A stretch of DNA of 64,000 nucleotides, from contig NZ_CP039712.1 of NCBI RefSeq assembly GCF_005145005.1, forward strand, positions 1,271,001 through 1,335,000, read 5' to 3'. Origin of the DNA: Vagococcus zengguangii. Lineage in GTDB: Bacteria; Bacillota; Bacilli; Lactobacillales; Vagococcaceae. Positions 33,708 through 44,103 of the stretch are shown here, in pieces. Below the pieces are notes generated by a model. The model was not told where the DNA came from, did not search any database, and worked only from the letters and a program-made list of their open reading frames with translations. The position numbers and the translations under genes are program-made. The first letter of the stretch is position 1. The number at the start of each line of letters is the position of its first letter.

Positions 33708-35798
33708 TTATTTTTTAATTTCTAATAAATCAATTTTCGCCATTGGTAAAATCATTCTAGCAATTTTCGCTAATTGGCGTAGACGGTTATTTCTAACTGC
33801 TTCATTATCCGCCATAATCATTGTATTATCAAAATATTTGGTAATCAATGGTGCTAACTCAGTTAATTTTTGATATTTATCAGCAAGTGACAATTCCACA
33901 TAAGTCGCTTCAACACTAGCTAACACATTTGCCAATTCTTTTTCTTCAGCTGTTTCGAATAATGAGGCATCAACAGCTTCTGTTAATGATTCCCCCATTA
34001 ATTCTTGCCCTTTGCGTGTTAAATTAATGACACGGATTAAGGCTTCCATTGTTGGACGGAATGAATCTGTTGATTGTTTATCTTGTAATAGACGTGCAAC
34101 TTCAATCGCTTGACTCATCTCAACATCTTCGACATTTACGGCTGCTTCAATAATATCATGACGAATGTTTTTACCATTTAATAATTGTTTAATACGGGCA
34201 TTGAAGAAGTCTAGGACTGCTTCACGGTTTTCATCAATGGTTACACCGTAAGTAGCTGGGTCTTCATTAATTGCTTCTTTAATCATTGGCAAGATATTAG
34301 ACATCGCTAAATCCCAACCTTTAGCTTCAATAATACGCACAATTCCGTAAGTTTGACGACGTAATGCATATGGGTCATTAGAACCTGATGGAATCATACC
34401 AGCGTTAAAGAATGTTAAGACAGAATCTAATTTATCAGCCATTGCTAACACAGCACCGACTGTTGATTCAGGTAAGGCCCCTTCACTAGAAACAGGCATG
34501 TAATGTTCACGAATGGCTTGTGCTACAGCTGGTTTCTCACCTTTAAGTAAGGCATACTTCTCACCCATAATGCCTTGTAATTCTGGGAATTCACCGACCA
34601 TACCTGTCATTAAATCAAATTTATAAATCGCTGCTGCACGCGCTAAATCAACTTGTTCTTCACTTGTTAAGCCAACTGCTTGACCGATGATTTCACTAAT
34701 TTTAGCGACGCGTTGCATTTTTTCATAAGTGGTTCCGATTTTCTCATGGAACGTTACTTTTTTCAGACGTTCAACGTAAGACTCGATTGAATGTTGTTGG
34801 TCTTCATCATAGAAGAAGACTGCATCTTCAAGACGCGCTACCAATACTTTTTCGTTCCCTGCAATGACGTTTTCGATAAAGTCAGCATTACCGTTACGAA
34901 CTGCCACGAAGAATGGCGCTAATTGACCATCTTGGAAACGCACTTCGAAGTAACGTTGGTGTTCTTTCATTGAAATAATTAAGACTTCTTCAGGCACTTC
35001 TAAATATTTTTCATCAAATTTACCAGCAAAAGCGGTTGGGTACTCCACAATGTTATTAACTTCTTCTAGTAACTCTTCATCTAAGTTCATCACCCAGTTA
35101 TTTTCAGCTGCTAAAGCTTCGATTTGTTTAACAATTAAGGCTTTGCGTTCTTCGGCATCAGCGTAAACGTTTTGTTCTTTTAATTTAGCCACATATTCAG
35201 ATGGGTGGTTAATAGTTGTTTCTTGACCTAAGAAACGGTGACCACGCGTTGTTTGACCACTTTTCACATCTAAAAATTGTAAATCAATTAGTTCATCGTC
35301 TAATAAGCTGACAATCCAGTGAATTGGACGAATGAATTCAGTTGTATGGTTACCCCAATGCATCGTTACAGGGAAATGAATTCCTTTTAGCGTATCTAAA
35401 ACATTAGCTAAAACCGTTTGGGCTGTTTCACCAGGGATGAATTTATCAACGTGAACATATTCCACGCCTTTAATTTCTTTAAAGAATAATTTATCTGTTG
35501 CAACACCTTGTCCACGTGCAAACCCTTCGGCTGCTTTTGTCCAGTTACCATCGGCATCAACTGCAATTTTTTTTGCAGGTCCTTTAGCTTCTTCTTCGAT
35601 GTCTTCTTGTTTTTCAGCTAATTCCAATACTTCTAACGTTAAGCGACGAGGCGTTGAGTAAGTACGAATCTCACTGTAAGCTAAACGATTTTCGTTTAAG
35701 AATTTTTCCATTGCCGCTTTAAATTGTTTAATTGATGAAGTCACAAAACGTGCCGGCATTTCTTCTAAACCGATTTCTAATAAAAATGTTTTTGACAT
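33708..35798 (-). CDS. glyS: Glycine-tRNA ligase beta subunit
   Basis: Large subunit of the bacterial alpha2beta2 glycyl-tRNA synthetase, responsible mainly for tRNA binding. 696 residues beginning with the beta signature LLEIGLEEMPARFV, then HWGNHTTEFIRPIHWIV, an HD-like middle domain, and a C-terminal anticodon-binding region with SLADKYQKL. GGAGG overlaps the glyQ end, and one base separates the two genes. It is under the Gly T-box upstream of glyQ. Confidence 0.98.
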   Translation of the reverse strand: MSKTFLLEIGLEEMPARFVTSSIKQFKAAMEKFLNENRLAYSEIRTYSTPRRLTLEVLELAEKQEDIEEEAKGPAKKIAVDADGNWTKAAEGFARGQGVATDKLFFKEIKGVEYVHVDKFIPGETAQTVLANVLDTLKGIHFPVTMHWGNHTTEFIRPIHWIVSLLDDELIDLQFLDVKSGQTTRGHRFLGQETTINHPSEYVAKLKEQNVYADAEERKALIVKQIEALAAENNWVMNLDEELLEEVNNIVEYPTAFAGKFDEKYLEVPEEVLIISMKEHQRYFEVRFQDGQLAPFFVAVRNGNADFIENVIAGNEKVLVARLEDAVFFYDEDQQHSIESYVERLKKVTFHEKIGTTYEKMQRVAKISEIIGQAVGLTSEEQVDLARAAAIYKFDLMTGMVGEFPELQGIMGEKYALLKGEKPAVAQAIREHYMPVSSEGALPESTVGAVLAMADKLDSVLTFFNAGMIPSGSNDPYALRRQTYGIVRIIEAKGWDLAMSNILPMIKEAINEDPATYGVTIDENREAVLDFFNARIKQLLNGKNIRHDIIEAAVNVEDVEMSQAIEVARLLQDKQSTDSFRPTMEALIRVINLTRKGQELMGESLTEAVDASLFETAEEKELANVLASVEATYVELSLADKYQKLTELAPLITKYFDNTMIMADNEAVRNNRLRQLAKIARMILPMAKIDLLEIKK

Positions 35799-35799
35799 G

Positions 35800-36702
35800 T
35801 TATGCTTCCTCCTCTTGTGTGTCTTTGTTTAATAATGGGAATCCTAATTTTTCACGTTCTTCAACGAATTTCTTCGCTAATTGACGGGCCATGTTACGAA
35901 TACGTGATAAGTAGCCCGCACGTTCCGTTACTGATACTGCCCCACGTGCATCTAATAAGTTAAACGTATGGCTACATTTTAGAACGAAGTCATACGCTGG
36001 ATGAACTAACCCTTCTTCGATACAACGTTGTGCTTCAGCTTGATACATTTCAAATAATGTTAATAACATTTCTTGGTTACTAATTTCAAATGAATATTTT
36101 GAATGTTCATATTCAGGTTGGATAAAGATTTCGCCATATTTAACGCCTTTTTTCCATTCTAAATCGTAAACACTTTCCACTGATTGGATGTATGACGCTA
36201 AACGTTCTAAACCATAAGTAATCTCGACTGTTACCGGGTTACATTCTAAACCACCCGCTTGTTGGAAATAAGTAAACTGTGTGATTTCCATGCCGTTTAA
36301 CCACACTTCCCAACCTAAACCAGCACACCCCATTGATGGATTTTCCCAGTTATCTTCAACAAAACGAATGTCGTGCTCTAACGGGTTAATGCCTAGACGT
36401 TTTAAACTTTCTAAGTATAGTTCTTGAATGTTATCAGGTGATGGTTTCATTACCACTTGGAACTGGTGATGTTGGTATAAACGGTTTGGGTTTTCTCCAT
36501 AACGACCATCAGCTGGACGACGAGAAGGTTCAACATAAGCAGCATTCCATGGTTCTGGGCCAATCGCACGTAAAAACGTGTATGGGCTCATTGTCCCTGC
36601 CCCTTTTTCCGTATCGTATGCCTGCATTAACATACAACCTTGCTCTGACCAAAAGTTTTGTAAGGTTAAAATCATTTCTTGTACAGTTAATCCTGTTGTC
36701 AT
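35800..36702 (-). CDS. glyQ: Glycine-tRNA ligase alpha subunit
   Basis: Catalytic class II subunit of glycyl-tRNA synthetase. 300 residues with [16 protein letters not shown] at about 20-35, the family stretch [27 protein letters not shown] (begins about residue 55) and [21 protein letters not shown]. First gene of the operon behind a T-box leader, so expression rises when tRNA-Gly is uncharged. Confidence 0.98.
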   Translation of the reverse strand: MTTGLTVQEMILTLQNFWSEQGCMLMQAYDTEKGAGTMSPYTFLRAIGPEPWNAAYVEPSRRPADGRYGENPNRLYQHHQFQVVMKPSPDNIQELYLESLKRLGINPLEHDIRFVEDNWENPSMGCAGLGWEVWLNGMEITQFTYFQQAGGLECNPVTVEITYGLERLASYIQSVESVYDLEWKKGVKYGEIFIQPEYEHSKYSFEISNQEMLLTLFEMYQAEAQRCIEEGLVHPAYDFVLKCSHTFNLLDARGAVSVTERAGYLSRIRNMARQLAKKFVEEREKLGFPLLNKDTQEEEA

Positions 36703-36730
36703 GTGTATTCTCCTTTACGATTTTGACTAA

Positions 36731-36947
36731 AATAAAAAGCCCCTATGCCTAGACGACTGTCTAAACATAGGGACGAAAATTTTCGCGGTTCCACCCTAAT
36801 TCCAAAAATTACTTTTTGGCATCTTCATTATGGTTGCTCCAAAGCGCCCTTCAGATTGTCTATTTAGCCAGTCACACCAACCCTAGCCTCTCTTTAAAAA
36901 CAGCTAATCTTACTCTTCTTTTTCTTCGCAACTATTTAATTATCTTC
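36731..36947 (-). promoter_or_regulatory. T-box leader (glycine) of glyQS
   Basis: The T-box AGGGTGGAACCGCG is at 36797-36784 on the minus strand. Stem I is readable: lower stem GTTGC/GCAAC, specifier loop, upper stem AGATT/AATCT, AGAGAG bulge and apical GGTTGGTG. The specifier loop reads GAAGGGCG, placing a GGC (Gly) codon at 36848-36846. The T-box bulge base A matches the U discriminator of tRNA-Gly. A terminator stem (36741-36747/36766-36772) with a U-run ends the leader. Confidence 0.93.
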
Positions 36948-36953
36948 CTGTCT

Positions 36954-36982
36954 ATCATAGCCGTTATTGAGTAACTAGTCAA
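36954..36982 (-). promoter_or_regulatory. Promoter of the glyQS T-box leader
   Basis: TTGACT (36982-36977), 17-base spacer, TATGAT (36959-36954) on the minus strand. The -35 box lies in the last codons of recO. Confidence 0.8.
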
Positions 36983-37784
36983 TATCTTTGCTAGGATTAT
37001 CCGATTTTTCTGTTTGTTTATCCAATAAGATATTTTGCCAGTTACTCATGTCATCAATAAACTTCTTGCTCTTCAAGAAAATCCCGACGTATTCCTCATA
37101 AATCATATCTATCGTCCGGCGAATCTCTTGCTTAACTTCAGCAGAAAGTGAAATTGAATGAATTTGTTCTAACGAAATACTAGAAAACATCCGGATAAAA
37201 TGCATGGCTTTAGGTGACGCGTGATAGCGACGTTCATCACGATAAAAATCTTTCTCACAGATCACCCCTAAGTAAGCTGAAGAAAAGTCAAACTTACCAT
37301 GGACTTCGCCACAAATCCGACAATGAATCCATTCAAATTCTAAACCAAAACGATTAAGAAGTTGAATTTCAAAAATATTGGTTAAAATTTCAGGGTCTTT
37401 ACCTTCGTCCATCAGCTTCAATATATCACGAGTAAAGCCGTATAAAGCGGGATCATACGTCTGATCATCAATCGCCACATCAACTAAATTCAAAATATAC
37501 GTCGCGTAGGCTGTTAAAAAGATATCTTGCTGAATATTGCGAAAACTTTCGACGTTTTTGGCCGCATTAAGAAACGATAACCCGTCTTGATTTATTTTCC
37601 CAATATACGTACCATACGAAAAAGGTTGCGTTGCCGCTGTCAGAGGATTATTTTTCTTCATCGCATTACGCATAAAAAACATCACTTTACCTTGTTGTTC
37701 AGTAAAAATTTTCACAAGTTTATCTTTATCTCGATGTTTTTTGCTAAACAAAATCAAGCCGTTGACTTCATTGACTTCTGACAT
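36975..37784 (-). CDS. recO: DNA repair protein RecO
   Basis: Recombination mediator that loads RecA on SSB-coated DNA with RecR. 269 residues: an N-terminal OB fold (about 1-80, GLILFSKKHRDKDKLVKIFT), a helical middle, and a cysteine cluster CRICG at about 157-161 with a further Cys at about 177 that may be a zinc site. The ATG has GGGGTGG upstream. It follows era, as in many Firmicutes. Confidence 0.95.
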   Translation of the reverse strand: MSEVNEVNGLILFSKKHRDKDKLVKIFTEQQGKVMFFMRNAMKKNNPLTAATQPFSYGTYIGKINQDGLSFLNAAKNVESFRNIQQDIFLTAYATYILNLVDVAIDDQTYDPALYGFTRDILKLMDEGKDPEILTNIFEIQLLNRFGLEFEWIHCRICGEVHGKFDFSSAYLGVICEKDFYRDERRYHASPKAMHFIRMFSSISLEQIHSISLSAEVKQEIRRTIDMIYEEYVGIFLKSKKFIDDMSNWQNILLDKQTEKSDNPSKDID

Positions 37785-37819
37785 TTTCCCACCCCTTTAT
37801 CGTTACTAATTGCAAGAAA

Positions 37820-37859
37820 CAACACACAACGAGCCCAAACACTGACTTGTTGTGTGTTG
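37820..37859 (-). terminator. Hairpin between era and recO
   Basis: 11-bp inverted repeat CAACACACAAC/GTTGTGTGTTG (37820-37830/37849-37859). On the minus strand it is followed only by TTTCTT, so termination may be partial and recO may still be read from the era promoter. Confidence 0.5.
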
Positions 37860-37866
37860 AATAGAG

Positions 37867-38772
37867 TTAATAATCCATTTCGCGGTAACCGAAATCTTTT
37901 AAGTAGCGTTGTTTATCACGCCAGTTTTTCTCAACTTTAACCCAAGTTTCTAAATAAACTTTGTTTCCTAATAATAATTCGATATCTTTACGCGCACGGA
38001 TACCGACATCTTTCATCATTTTTCCGCCTTTACCGATTAAGATACCTTTTTGGCTATTACGCTCAACGACAATTGTGGCTTGTACGTGGACCTTATCGTT
38101 TTCATCACGCGTCATCGAATCAACGACCACTGCCACTGAATGAGGCACTTCTTCGTGCGTTAATTGTAACACTTTTTCACGAATTAATTCAGACACAACA
38201 AAGTACTCTGGGTGATCAGTAATTTGATCAGCTGGATAGTATTGAGGTCCTTCTTCTAAATAAGTTGTTAATTTTTCTAATAAATTATCAACATTATTAC
38301 CTTGCGTTGCTGAAATTGGAATAATTTCGGCAAAATCCATTTGTTCACGATAATCTTCAATAATCGGTAATAATTTATCTGGATGAATGGTATCAATTTT
38401 ATTGATGACTAAAATAACTGGTGCATCACTGTTTTTTAAGCGCTCAATAATGAAGTTATCACCAGGGCCACGCTTTTGATCAGCGCTCACTAAGAATAAA
38501 ATCGCGTCCACTTCGCGTAAGGCACTATAGGCAGACTCTACCATGAAATCGCCTAATTTATGTTTAGGTTTATGAATACCAGGTGTGTCGATAAAGACAA
38601 TCTGGCTATCGTTGGTTGTATAAACTCCTTGAATTTTGTTTCTTGTTGTTTGTGCTTTGTCACTCATGATGGCAATTTTTTGACCAATCACACGGTTTAA
38701 TAACGTTGATTTCCCAACGTTAGGACGACCAACAATCGCCACAAAACCTGAACGGAATGTTTTTTGTTCCAT
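37867..38772 (-). CDS. era: GTPase Era, 16S rRNA maturation
   Basis: Ribosome assembly GTPase that binds the 3' end of 16S rRNA. 301 residues with G1 [12 protein letters not shown] (about 15-26), [10 protein letters not shown] (G3), NKID (G4) and a C-terminal KH domain with [24 protein letters not shown] precedes the ATG. Part of the phoH-pgpH-ybeY-dgkA-era-recO series, which groups RNA-processing and envelope genes. Confidence 0.98.
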   Translation of the reverse strand: MEQKTFRSGFVAIVGRPNVGKSTLLNRVIGQKIAIMSDKAQTTRNKIQGVYTTNDSQIVFIDTPGIHKPKHKLGDFMVESAYSALREVDAILFLVSADQKRGPGDNFIIERLKNSDAPVILVINKIDTIHPDKLLPIIEDYREQMDFAEIIPISATQGNNVDNLLEKLTTYLEEGPQYYPADQITDHPEYFVVSELIREKVLQLTHEEVPHSVAVVVDSMTRDENDKVHVQATIVVERNSQKGILIGKGGKMMKDVGIRARKDIELLLGNKVYLETWVKVEKNWRDKQRYLKDFGYREMDY

Positions 38773-38787
38773 GTTATTTCCTCTTTC

Positions 38788-39201
38788 TTAACTAATAATT
38801 TTTTGAATAATCGGCCAAACTTTCGGGATAAAAATATAGGCAGCGACTACCATCGCAAAGATTGAACTTAGCAATACAACCGTAGCTCCCATATCTTTTA
38901 CTTTTTTCCCTAACGGATGATAGTTACGTAACGTGTACATGTCTACTAGATTCTCAGCAATCGTATTTAGCATTTCCATCATCAACACTTGGAAAATGGC
39001 AAAGGTAATCCATAACCATTCCCCTAGCGAAATTTTAAAGTAAATACTAACGATCACAGCGAAAATTCCTAGGACACAATGATAACGAAAATTTCGTTCT
39101 TCGATAAAGGCTATTTTCCCACCGTTAATAGCGTACTTTAACGATTGTAAGAAGCGGTAATTTTTATCGATTTGTTTCTTATCGTTGTAGTCCATAGGCA
39201 T
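38788..39201 (-). CDS. dgkA: Diacylglycerol/undecaprenol kinase family protein
   Basis: Small integral membrane kinase; the Gram-positive members phosphorylate undecaprenol to recycle the cell-wall lipid carrier. About 137 residues from ATG 39201. After a basic N-terminus, three helices: about 44-65, 68-85 and 110-133, with the catalytic motif EMLNTIAENLVD and then HPLGKKVKDMGATVVLLS. The ATG at 39201 has GAGAG 7 bases upstream; an ATG six bases later is possible. It overlaps the ybeY end by 23 bases. Confidence 0.9.
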   Translation of the reverse strand: MPMDYNDKKQIDKNYRFLQSLKYAINGGKIAFIEERNFRYHCVLGIFAVIVSIYFKISLGEWLWITFAIFQVLMMEMLNTIAENLVDMYTLRNYHPLGKKVKDMGATVVLLSSIFAMVVAAYIFIPKVWPIIQKIIS

Positions 39202-39646
39202 CCAAAATCTCTCTTTGTAGGCCGAACATCTCTTTTTCATCTTCTTCATTCATATGATCGTAGCCATTTAAATGCAAGAAACCATGTACCGCTAAAAAGC
39301 CAAGTTCACGTTCAAAACTATGTCCATATTCCTTGGCTTGTTCTTTTGCCTTATCAATCGAAATTAAAATATCTCCAATATTACGTGGCAATCCCATTTC
39401 TTCTAGCAATTCAGTTGGAATATCTTCCTCATCTTCAATCGCAAAGCTAATCACATCGGTTGGCACATCTTTGCCACGATACTCACGATTAAATGTTTGA
39501 ATGTCGTTATTATCCATAATGGTGACTGACATTTCAGTTGCTTCATCTAATTGTAAATGTTGACCTGAAAAATTTAAAACATCAACAATATCATCTAAAT
39601 GTTTTTGTTCAACCATACCTGTTTTATCTTCAATATAAATTTCCAT
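39179..39646 (-). CDS. ybeY: Endoribonuclease YbeY, rRNA maturation
   Basis: Zinc-dependent RNase that matures 16S rRNA. 155 residues with the zinc-binding HGFLHLNGYDH (three His), about residues 119-129, and the preceding DVISFAIEDEE. Its ATG overlaps the pgpH stop (TAATG). It is adjacent to era, which works on the same rRNA. Confidence 0.97.
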   Translation of the reverse strand: MEIYIEDKTGMVEQKHLDDIVDVLNFSGQHLQLDEATEMSVTIMDNNDIQTFNREYRGKDVPTDVISFAIEDEEDIPTELLEEMGLPRNIGDILISIDKAKEQAKEYGHSFERELGFLAVHGFLHLNGYDHMNEEDEKEMFGLQREILDAYGLQR

Positions 39647-41814
39647 TATTTTGACTTCCCTTCAATCTCGTCTTTAAACTTCGGATACTCAATTCGTGAA
39701 TGGAACGTACTACATAAACCATTAATTAAAGACTCTCTAACTATTTTTAGTTCTCCTAAAGTAATGCCTGATTCATCTAACTGACCATCTTTAATACGAC
39801 GTTCAATGGTATTAGAAACAAATTCCGTAATAGACTCCTTAGTCGGTTGTTTCATTGCACGCACACCGGCTTCACATGTATCCGCAATATTGACCACTGC
39901 AGCTTCTCTAGTTTGTGGTTTAGGACCAGGATAACGGAAATCTTCTTCTTTCAAATCAGGATTACGTTCCAGGGCTGATCGATAAAAGAATTGCATCAAG
40001 GTAGTACCATGATGTTGTTGACAGATATCAATCACCATTTTTGGCATATGATTTTCTTCTAATATCTTAACACCTTCAGTGACATGAGAGAAAATAATCT
40101 CCTTACTATCTTCTGGTAATAAGAAATCATGAGGATTATCTGCATCGGGCGGTAAGTTCTCGACAAAGAAATTAGAATACTTAATTTTCCCGATATCATG
40201 ATAATAACACGCCACACGTGTTACTAAAGAACGTCCACCAATTGCGGCTACTGCATTGGCACTTAAACTAGCTACCATCATTGAGTGATGATATGTTCCC
40301 GGTGCTTCTTCCAACAAACGTTTTAATAACGGTTGCGTCGGATTACTTAACTCATTTAAGACAATCATACTATCGTCGTTTAACCATAAATCAATGTAGG
40401 GATGTAACCCTATCGCTAAAACGAAACTAATTAGACTCCCTATCATTGTACAGATTATCGCACCTAAAGTGGTTGTATCTGACAGTTGCATTCCTTGATA
40501 GATAACTAAGACACAGACAAAAATTGTTGGGAAAATAAACAACCATAAAATTCCTTTAGAACGTTGGCGTCCCAATTTTTGTGAACTCAGTAAGGTCGCC
40601 ATCATCCCCGAAAAGATTAAGACGCTTAAAATAAGTAATAAATTACTAGTACCTGCTAAATCATAATAAACAAACAAACAAAACGTTACTTGGAACAGTG
40701 CCGCTAATATACTTGCGCGACGACTGACAAACATATTCAAGATCATCGGCACAAGTGCTACTGGAAATAGCAACGGAATAAACGGGTTAGCTTCTGTTTG
40801 AAAAAGTGATAAACCTTTCATTAACAACACCGATAAGATCATTAAAAAGACATAAGAATGGAATACACGGAATCGCTTAGCTTGGGTATCAGAATCTCGC
40901 ACAATCCATACCAGACTAATTAACTGCAATACAATCATTAGCACCAAAGCAACATAAGGAAAGACACTGGTATCTTTGTTTGTCATACCCAATAGTTCTA
41001 ATTTATTCATGGCACGAGCATCAATTTGAACTCCTTCACGAACGACCACTTCACCATGATAAATCATGACCGGATTAACGCCTTGACGTGCGGTTTTCTT
41101 TAACTCTTCTGTTTTTTTCTCATCCATGAATTCATTAGGGACTAACGTCAATCTGATTAAAGAGTTTGCCAACGAATTCTCTTGATCCGTCAACGATGAC
41201 TTGTCTATGCTATCTTTAGCTTTTTCACGATAATCAGCCAACGTATCCTCATGAATATGATTTTCCATTGTATCTGCAATGACTTTGTTTAATTGACTTT
41301 TAACATTAGACAAGTTACTGGTACTTAACTCAAACATTTTAGATAAGACTGAATCAGGAATTGAGGTAAAGTAAGGCATGTCTAATTCATCAACTTTTTC
41401 AAATTGTCCTTTTAAATTTGCAACATAATCTCCCAGTGTTGGCGCAGCTTTTTTATTTTTGCCATTCGCTGAAGCCATAGCAGCCTTATCTACCTCTTCT
41501 TTAGCCTTTGTCACATAGTCAAATAAACGTGTTAATTTATCTAATTGTTCAGTCGCGATATGCTCATCGTAATTATAGGATGGTGCAATCGCACTTTCAG
41601 CTAACTTACGTTTCTCTTCCGTTTCTGCTTTATTTTCTATTGTTTTGTTCGCACGAATTGTTTGCGAAGCTAAACTACCTTCGCGAAAATCCATGTCCTT
41701 CTGTCTTAAGCTAGAAAAAATCAAACCAAATAATACTAGACCAAACAACACGGACATTGTTATAAGGTATTTCAAGTCAAATTTCTCTATCCATCGTGAA
41801 AAATTAATTTTCAC
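39646..41814 (-). CDS. pgpH: Cyclic di-AMP phosphodiesterase PgpH (7TMR-HD protein)
   Basis: Membrane enzyme that degrades c-di-AMP and so tunes osmolyte transport and wall stress. 722 residues: one helix at about 18-38, a large extracytoplasmic 7TMR-HDED domain to about 290, seven helices at about 295-480, then a cytosolic HD domain with HHSMMVASL, YYHDIGK and ICQQHHGTT. Translation starts at GTG with GGAGATGAGG upstream. It overlaps ybeY by one base and follows phoH. Confidence 0.95.
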   Translation of the reverse strand: MKINFSRWIEKFDLKYLITMSVLFGLVLFGLIFSSLRQKDMDFREGSLASQTIRANKTIENKAETEEKRKLAESAIAPSYNYDEHIATEQLDKLTRLFDYVTKAKEEVDKAAMASANGKNKKAAPTLGDYVANLKGQFEKVDELDMPYFTSIPDSVLSKMFELSTSNLSNVKSQLNKVIADTMENHIHEDTLADYREKAKDSIDKSSLTDQENSLANSLIRLTLVPNEFMDEKKTEELKKTARQGVNPVMIYHGEVVVREGVQIDARAMNKLELLGMTNKDTSVFPYVALVLMIVLQLISLVWIVRDSDTQAKRFRVFHSYVFLMILSVLLMKGLSLFQTEANPFIPLLFPVALVPMILNMFVSRRASILAALFQVTFCLFVYYDLAGTSNLLLILSVLIFSGMMATLLSSQKLGRQRSKGILWLFIFPTIFVCVLVIYQGMQLSDTTTLGAIICTMIGSLISFVLAIGLHPYIDLWLNDDSMIVLNELSNPTQPLLKRLLEEAPGTYHHSMMVASLSANAVAAIGGRSLVTRVACYYHDIGKIKYSNFFVENLPPDADNPHDFLLPEDSKEIIFSHVTEGVKILEENHMPKMVIDICQQHHGTTLMQFFYRSALERNPDLKEEDFRYPGPKPQTREAAVVNIADTCEAGVRAMKQPTKESITEFVSNTIERRIKDGQLDESGITLGELKIVRESLINGLCSTFHSRIEYPKFKDEIEGKSK

Positions 41815-41832
41815 TTTGCCTCATCTCCTAAA

Positions 41833-42801
41833 TTAATGACTTTCTTCTTGTTGATATGCCTCAATGATTTCAGCTACCACGGGATGACGAACGACATCGT
41901 TTGATTCAAACTCAACAAAACCGATACGTTTAATACGATTTAATTTGTGTTGTGCATCAATCAATCCACTCTTAGTTCCACGTGGCAAGTCGATTTGTGA
42001 CACGTCTCCATTGACAATCATTTTTGAATTAAAGCCCAAGCGCGTTAAAAACATTTTCATTTGGGCAACGGTTGTATTTTGCGCTTCATCTAAAATAACG
42101 AATGCTTCATCTAACGTACGACCACGCATATAAGCAAGCGGTGCAATTTCGATGACCCCTCGTTCCATCAAACGGTTCGTATGTTCAATGCCAAAAATCG
42201 CGTACAATGCGTCATAGACCGGACGTAGATAAGGATCAACTTTCTCTTTTAAATCCCCAGGTAGAAAACCAAGATTTTCACCTGCTTCAACAGCTGGACG
42301 TGTTAAGACAATTTTCTTCACTTCGCCACGTTTCAATGCTGCTATGGCCATTACTACCGCCAAGAACGTTTTACCAGTACCAGCCGGTCCAATCCCAAAG
42401 GTAATATCTTTTTTCTTAATAGTTTCGATATATTTCTTTTGACCATATGTTTTAACTCGGATAGCTTTACCATTTTTATCTTTAAGAATTTCTTCTTCAT
42501 ACAAATCAATAAAATACTCTAACGTGCCTTTTTTTGACATTTTTAATGCGGTAACAACATCAGGCGTACTAACAGGTACTTCTTTAAGCAATAACATCTC
42601 AAGTTTTTTAATAATTTCTTCAACAGCTACAACATCGGCCTCTTGACCGCTAATTTGAATCACTTCACCACGCGTATGAATATTCACATGACGATTTTCT
42701 TCTATTAATTTTAAATGGGCATCGTGAGCGCCAAATAATTGAACTGCTTTTTCTGGATTATGTAAGACTAACTCAGTCGAAAATTCTTCAATATTGATCA
42801 A
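41833..42801 (-). CDS. phoH: PhoH family ATPase (PhoH/YbeZ type)
   Basis: Cytosolic P-loop protein thought to work with YbeY in RNA processing. 322 residues with an N-terminal KH-like region (about 20-75), Walker A GPAGTGKTFLAV at about 137-148, and Walker B AFVILDEAQNTT. The start is TTG (42801), supported by AAGGAG 8 bases upstream. Followed by pgpH and ybeY. The function is known only in outline. Confidence 0.95.
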   Translation of the reverse strand: MINIEEFSTELVLHNPEKAVQLFGAHDAHLKLIEENRHVNIHTRGEVIQISGQEADVVAVEEIIKKLEMLLLKEVPVSTPDVVTALKMSKKGTLEYFIDLYEEEILKDKNGKAIRVKTYGQKKYIETIKKKDITFGIGPAGTGKTFLAVVMAIAALKRGEVKKIVLTRPAVEAGENLGFLPGDLKEKVDPYLRPVYDALYAIFGIEHTNRLMERGVIEIAPLAYMRGRTLDEAFVILDEAQNTTVAQMKMFLTRLGFNSKMIVNGDVSQIDLPRGTKSGLIDAQHKLNRIKRIGFVEFESNDVVRHPVVAEIIEAYQQEESH

Positions 42802-42860
42802 AGTCTTCGCTCCTTTTTAGATTATCTATTGTTAAATAATACCACATTTAGCACAACTTA

Positions 42861-42891
42861 AAAAGAATCTACAATAATCGTAGATTCTTTT
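42861..42891 (-). terminator. Terminator after rlmN
   Basis: Perfect 12-bp stem AAAAGAATCTAC/GTAGATTCTTTT (42861-42872/42880-42891), just beyond the rlmN stop, with U-runs on both strands. Confidence 0.9.
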
Positions 42892-42894
42892 TCG

Positions 42895-43950
42895 TTATTT
42901 TTTCATTTGTTTACTACGTAATTGTCCACAAGCTGCATCGATATCTGATCCTTGCTCTTTACGAATCACACAATTTATGCCATGTTTTTGCAAGACATCA
43001 TAAAAAGCTAACACGTCTTCTTTTGAACTACGTGAATACTGATCATGCTCACTTACTGGATTATAAGGGATTAAATTGACATATGCCAATTTCTTCTTAT
43101 CTTTTAGTAAGGCTGCTAATTGACGTGCATGTTCCGGACGGTCATTAACATTAGATAACATAATGTACTCGAACGTTATACGACGATTGTTTTTTGATAA
43201 ATAATAGTCTACTGCATCCATTAATTTTTCAATTGGATTGCTACGATTAATACGCATAATGGACGTACGAACCTCATTGTTTGGTGCATGCAATGAAATG
43301 GCTAAATTAATTTGGAGCGGTTCATCAGCAAATTCACGTATCTTATGAATCAACCCACTAGTCGAAACAGTAATATGACGTGCACCGATTGCCAAACCTT
43401 TCGCATTATTAACAATGTTTAAGAAGTCTAACACATTGTCGTAGTTATCAAATGGTTCACCAATTCCCATAACCACGATATGACTAACACGTTGCCCTTC
43501 ACCCTTACTGTCTAAGTAAAATTGCACTTGCATAATTTGTGCGACAATTTCACCCGCTGTTAAATCACGTTGTTTCTTCAAAATACCGCTCGCACAGAAT
43601 GTACAACCAATATTACATCCTACTTGCGTTGTGACGCAAACTGACAAACCATAGTGGTGCGTCATTAAAACTGTTTCAATCATATGCTTATCTTCTAATT
43701 GAAATAGATATTTAACCGTACCATCTTTTGATTCTTGCACAACGACTTGATTAAGGGGTGTAAAGCTAAAATTAGCTGATAATTTTTCTATCAAAGCTTT
43801 TGATAAATTTGACATTTCCTCAAATTTTTTCACACGTTTTATATATAACCAACCCCAAATTTGTGAAGTTCGAAACTTCTTTTCACCATTTTCAATCAGC
43901 CAATTTTCTAAATTCCCATAGGTCAAACCATAAATTGCTTGTTTATCCAC
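42895..43950 (-). CDS. rlmN: 23S rRNA (A2503-C2) / tRNA (A37-C2) methyltransferase RlmN
   Basis: Radical SAM enzyme that methylates C2 of adenines in 23S rRNA and some tRNAs. About 351 residues with the cluster-binding [11 protein letters not shown] (CxxxCxxC) and the C-terminal catalytic Cys in [12 protein letters not shown] at 43950 is chosen because AGGAG lies 7 bases upstream; a longer TTG-started reading to 43974 would put the ribosome site inside the gene. It is divergent from nhaP. Cfr is excluded by housekeeping context only, so that point rests on similarity in memory. Confidence 0.95.
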   Translation of the reverse strand: MDKQAIYGLTYGNLENWLIENGEKKFRTSQIWGWLYIKRVKKFEEMSNLSKALIEKLSANFSFTPLNQVVVQESKDGTVKYLFQLEDKHMIETVLMTHHYGLSVCVTTQVGCNIGCTFCASGILKKQRDLTAGEIVAQIMQVQFYLDSKGEGQRVSHIVVMGIGEPFDNYDNVLDFLNIVNNAKGLAIGARHITVSTSGLIHKIREFADEPLQINLAISLHAPNNEVRTSIMRINRSNPIEKLMDAVDYYLSKNNRRITFEYIMLSNVNDRPEHARQLAALLKDKKKLAYVNLIPYNPVSEHDQYSRSSKEDVLAFYDVLQKHGINCVIRKEQGSDIDAACGQLRSKQMKK

Positions 43951-44049
43951 ATTTATTCTCCTTTCAATAACCAACTCTTAACTTGTAAACTATATAACAA
44001 ACTTTCCTTTTAGACAATCAATTTTTTTATACAAAAAATACACAGTTGT

Positions 44050-44077
44050 TTGTATTAAAGGTATTATTTGTTATAAT
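44050..44077 (+). promoter_or_regulatory. Promoter of the NhaP-type antiporter gene
   Basis: TTGTAT (44050-44055), 16-base spacer, perfect TATAAT (44072-44077) with an extended TG at 44069-44070. AAGGTGG lies before the ATG at 44104. Confidence 0.75.
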
Positions 44078-44103
44078 TTAGAGTAAAAGAAAGGTGGAAT
44101 GTT

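Noticed and set aside
42895-43950. Cfr-type antibiotic resistance methylase
   Set aside because: RlmN and Cfr are related, but the locus is chromosomal, beside housekeeping genes and with no mobile DNA at its edges; RlmN is far more likely.
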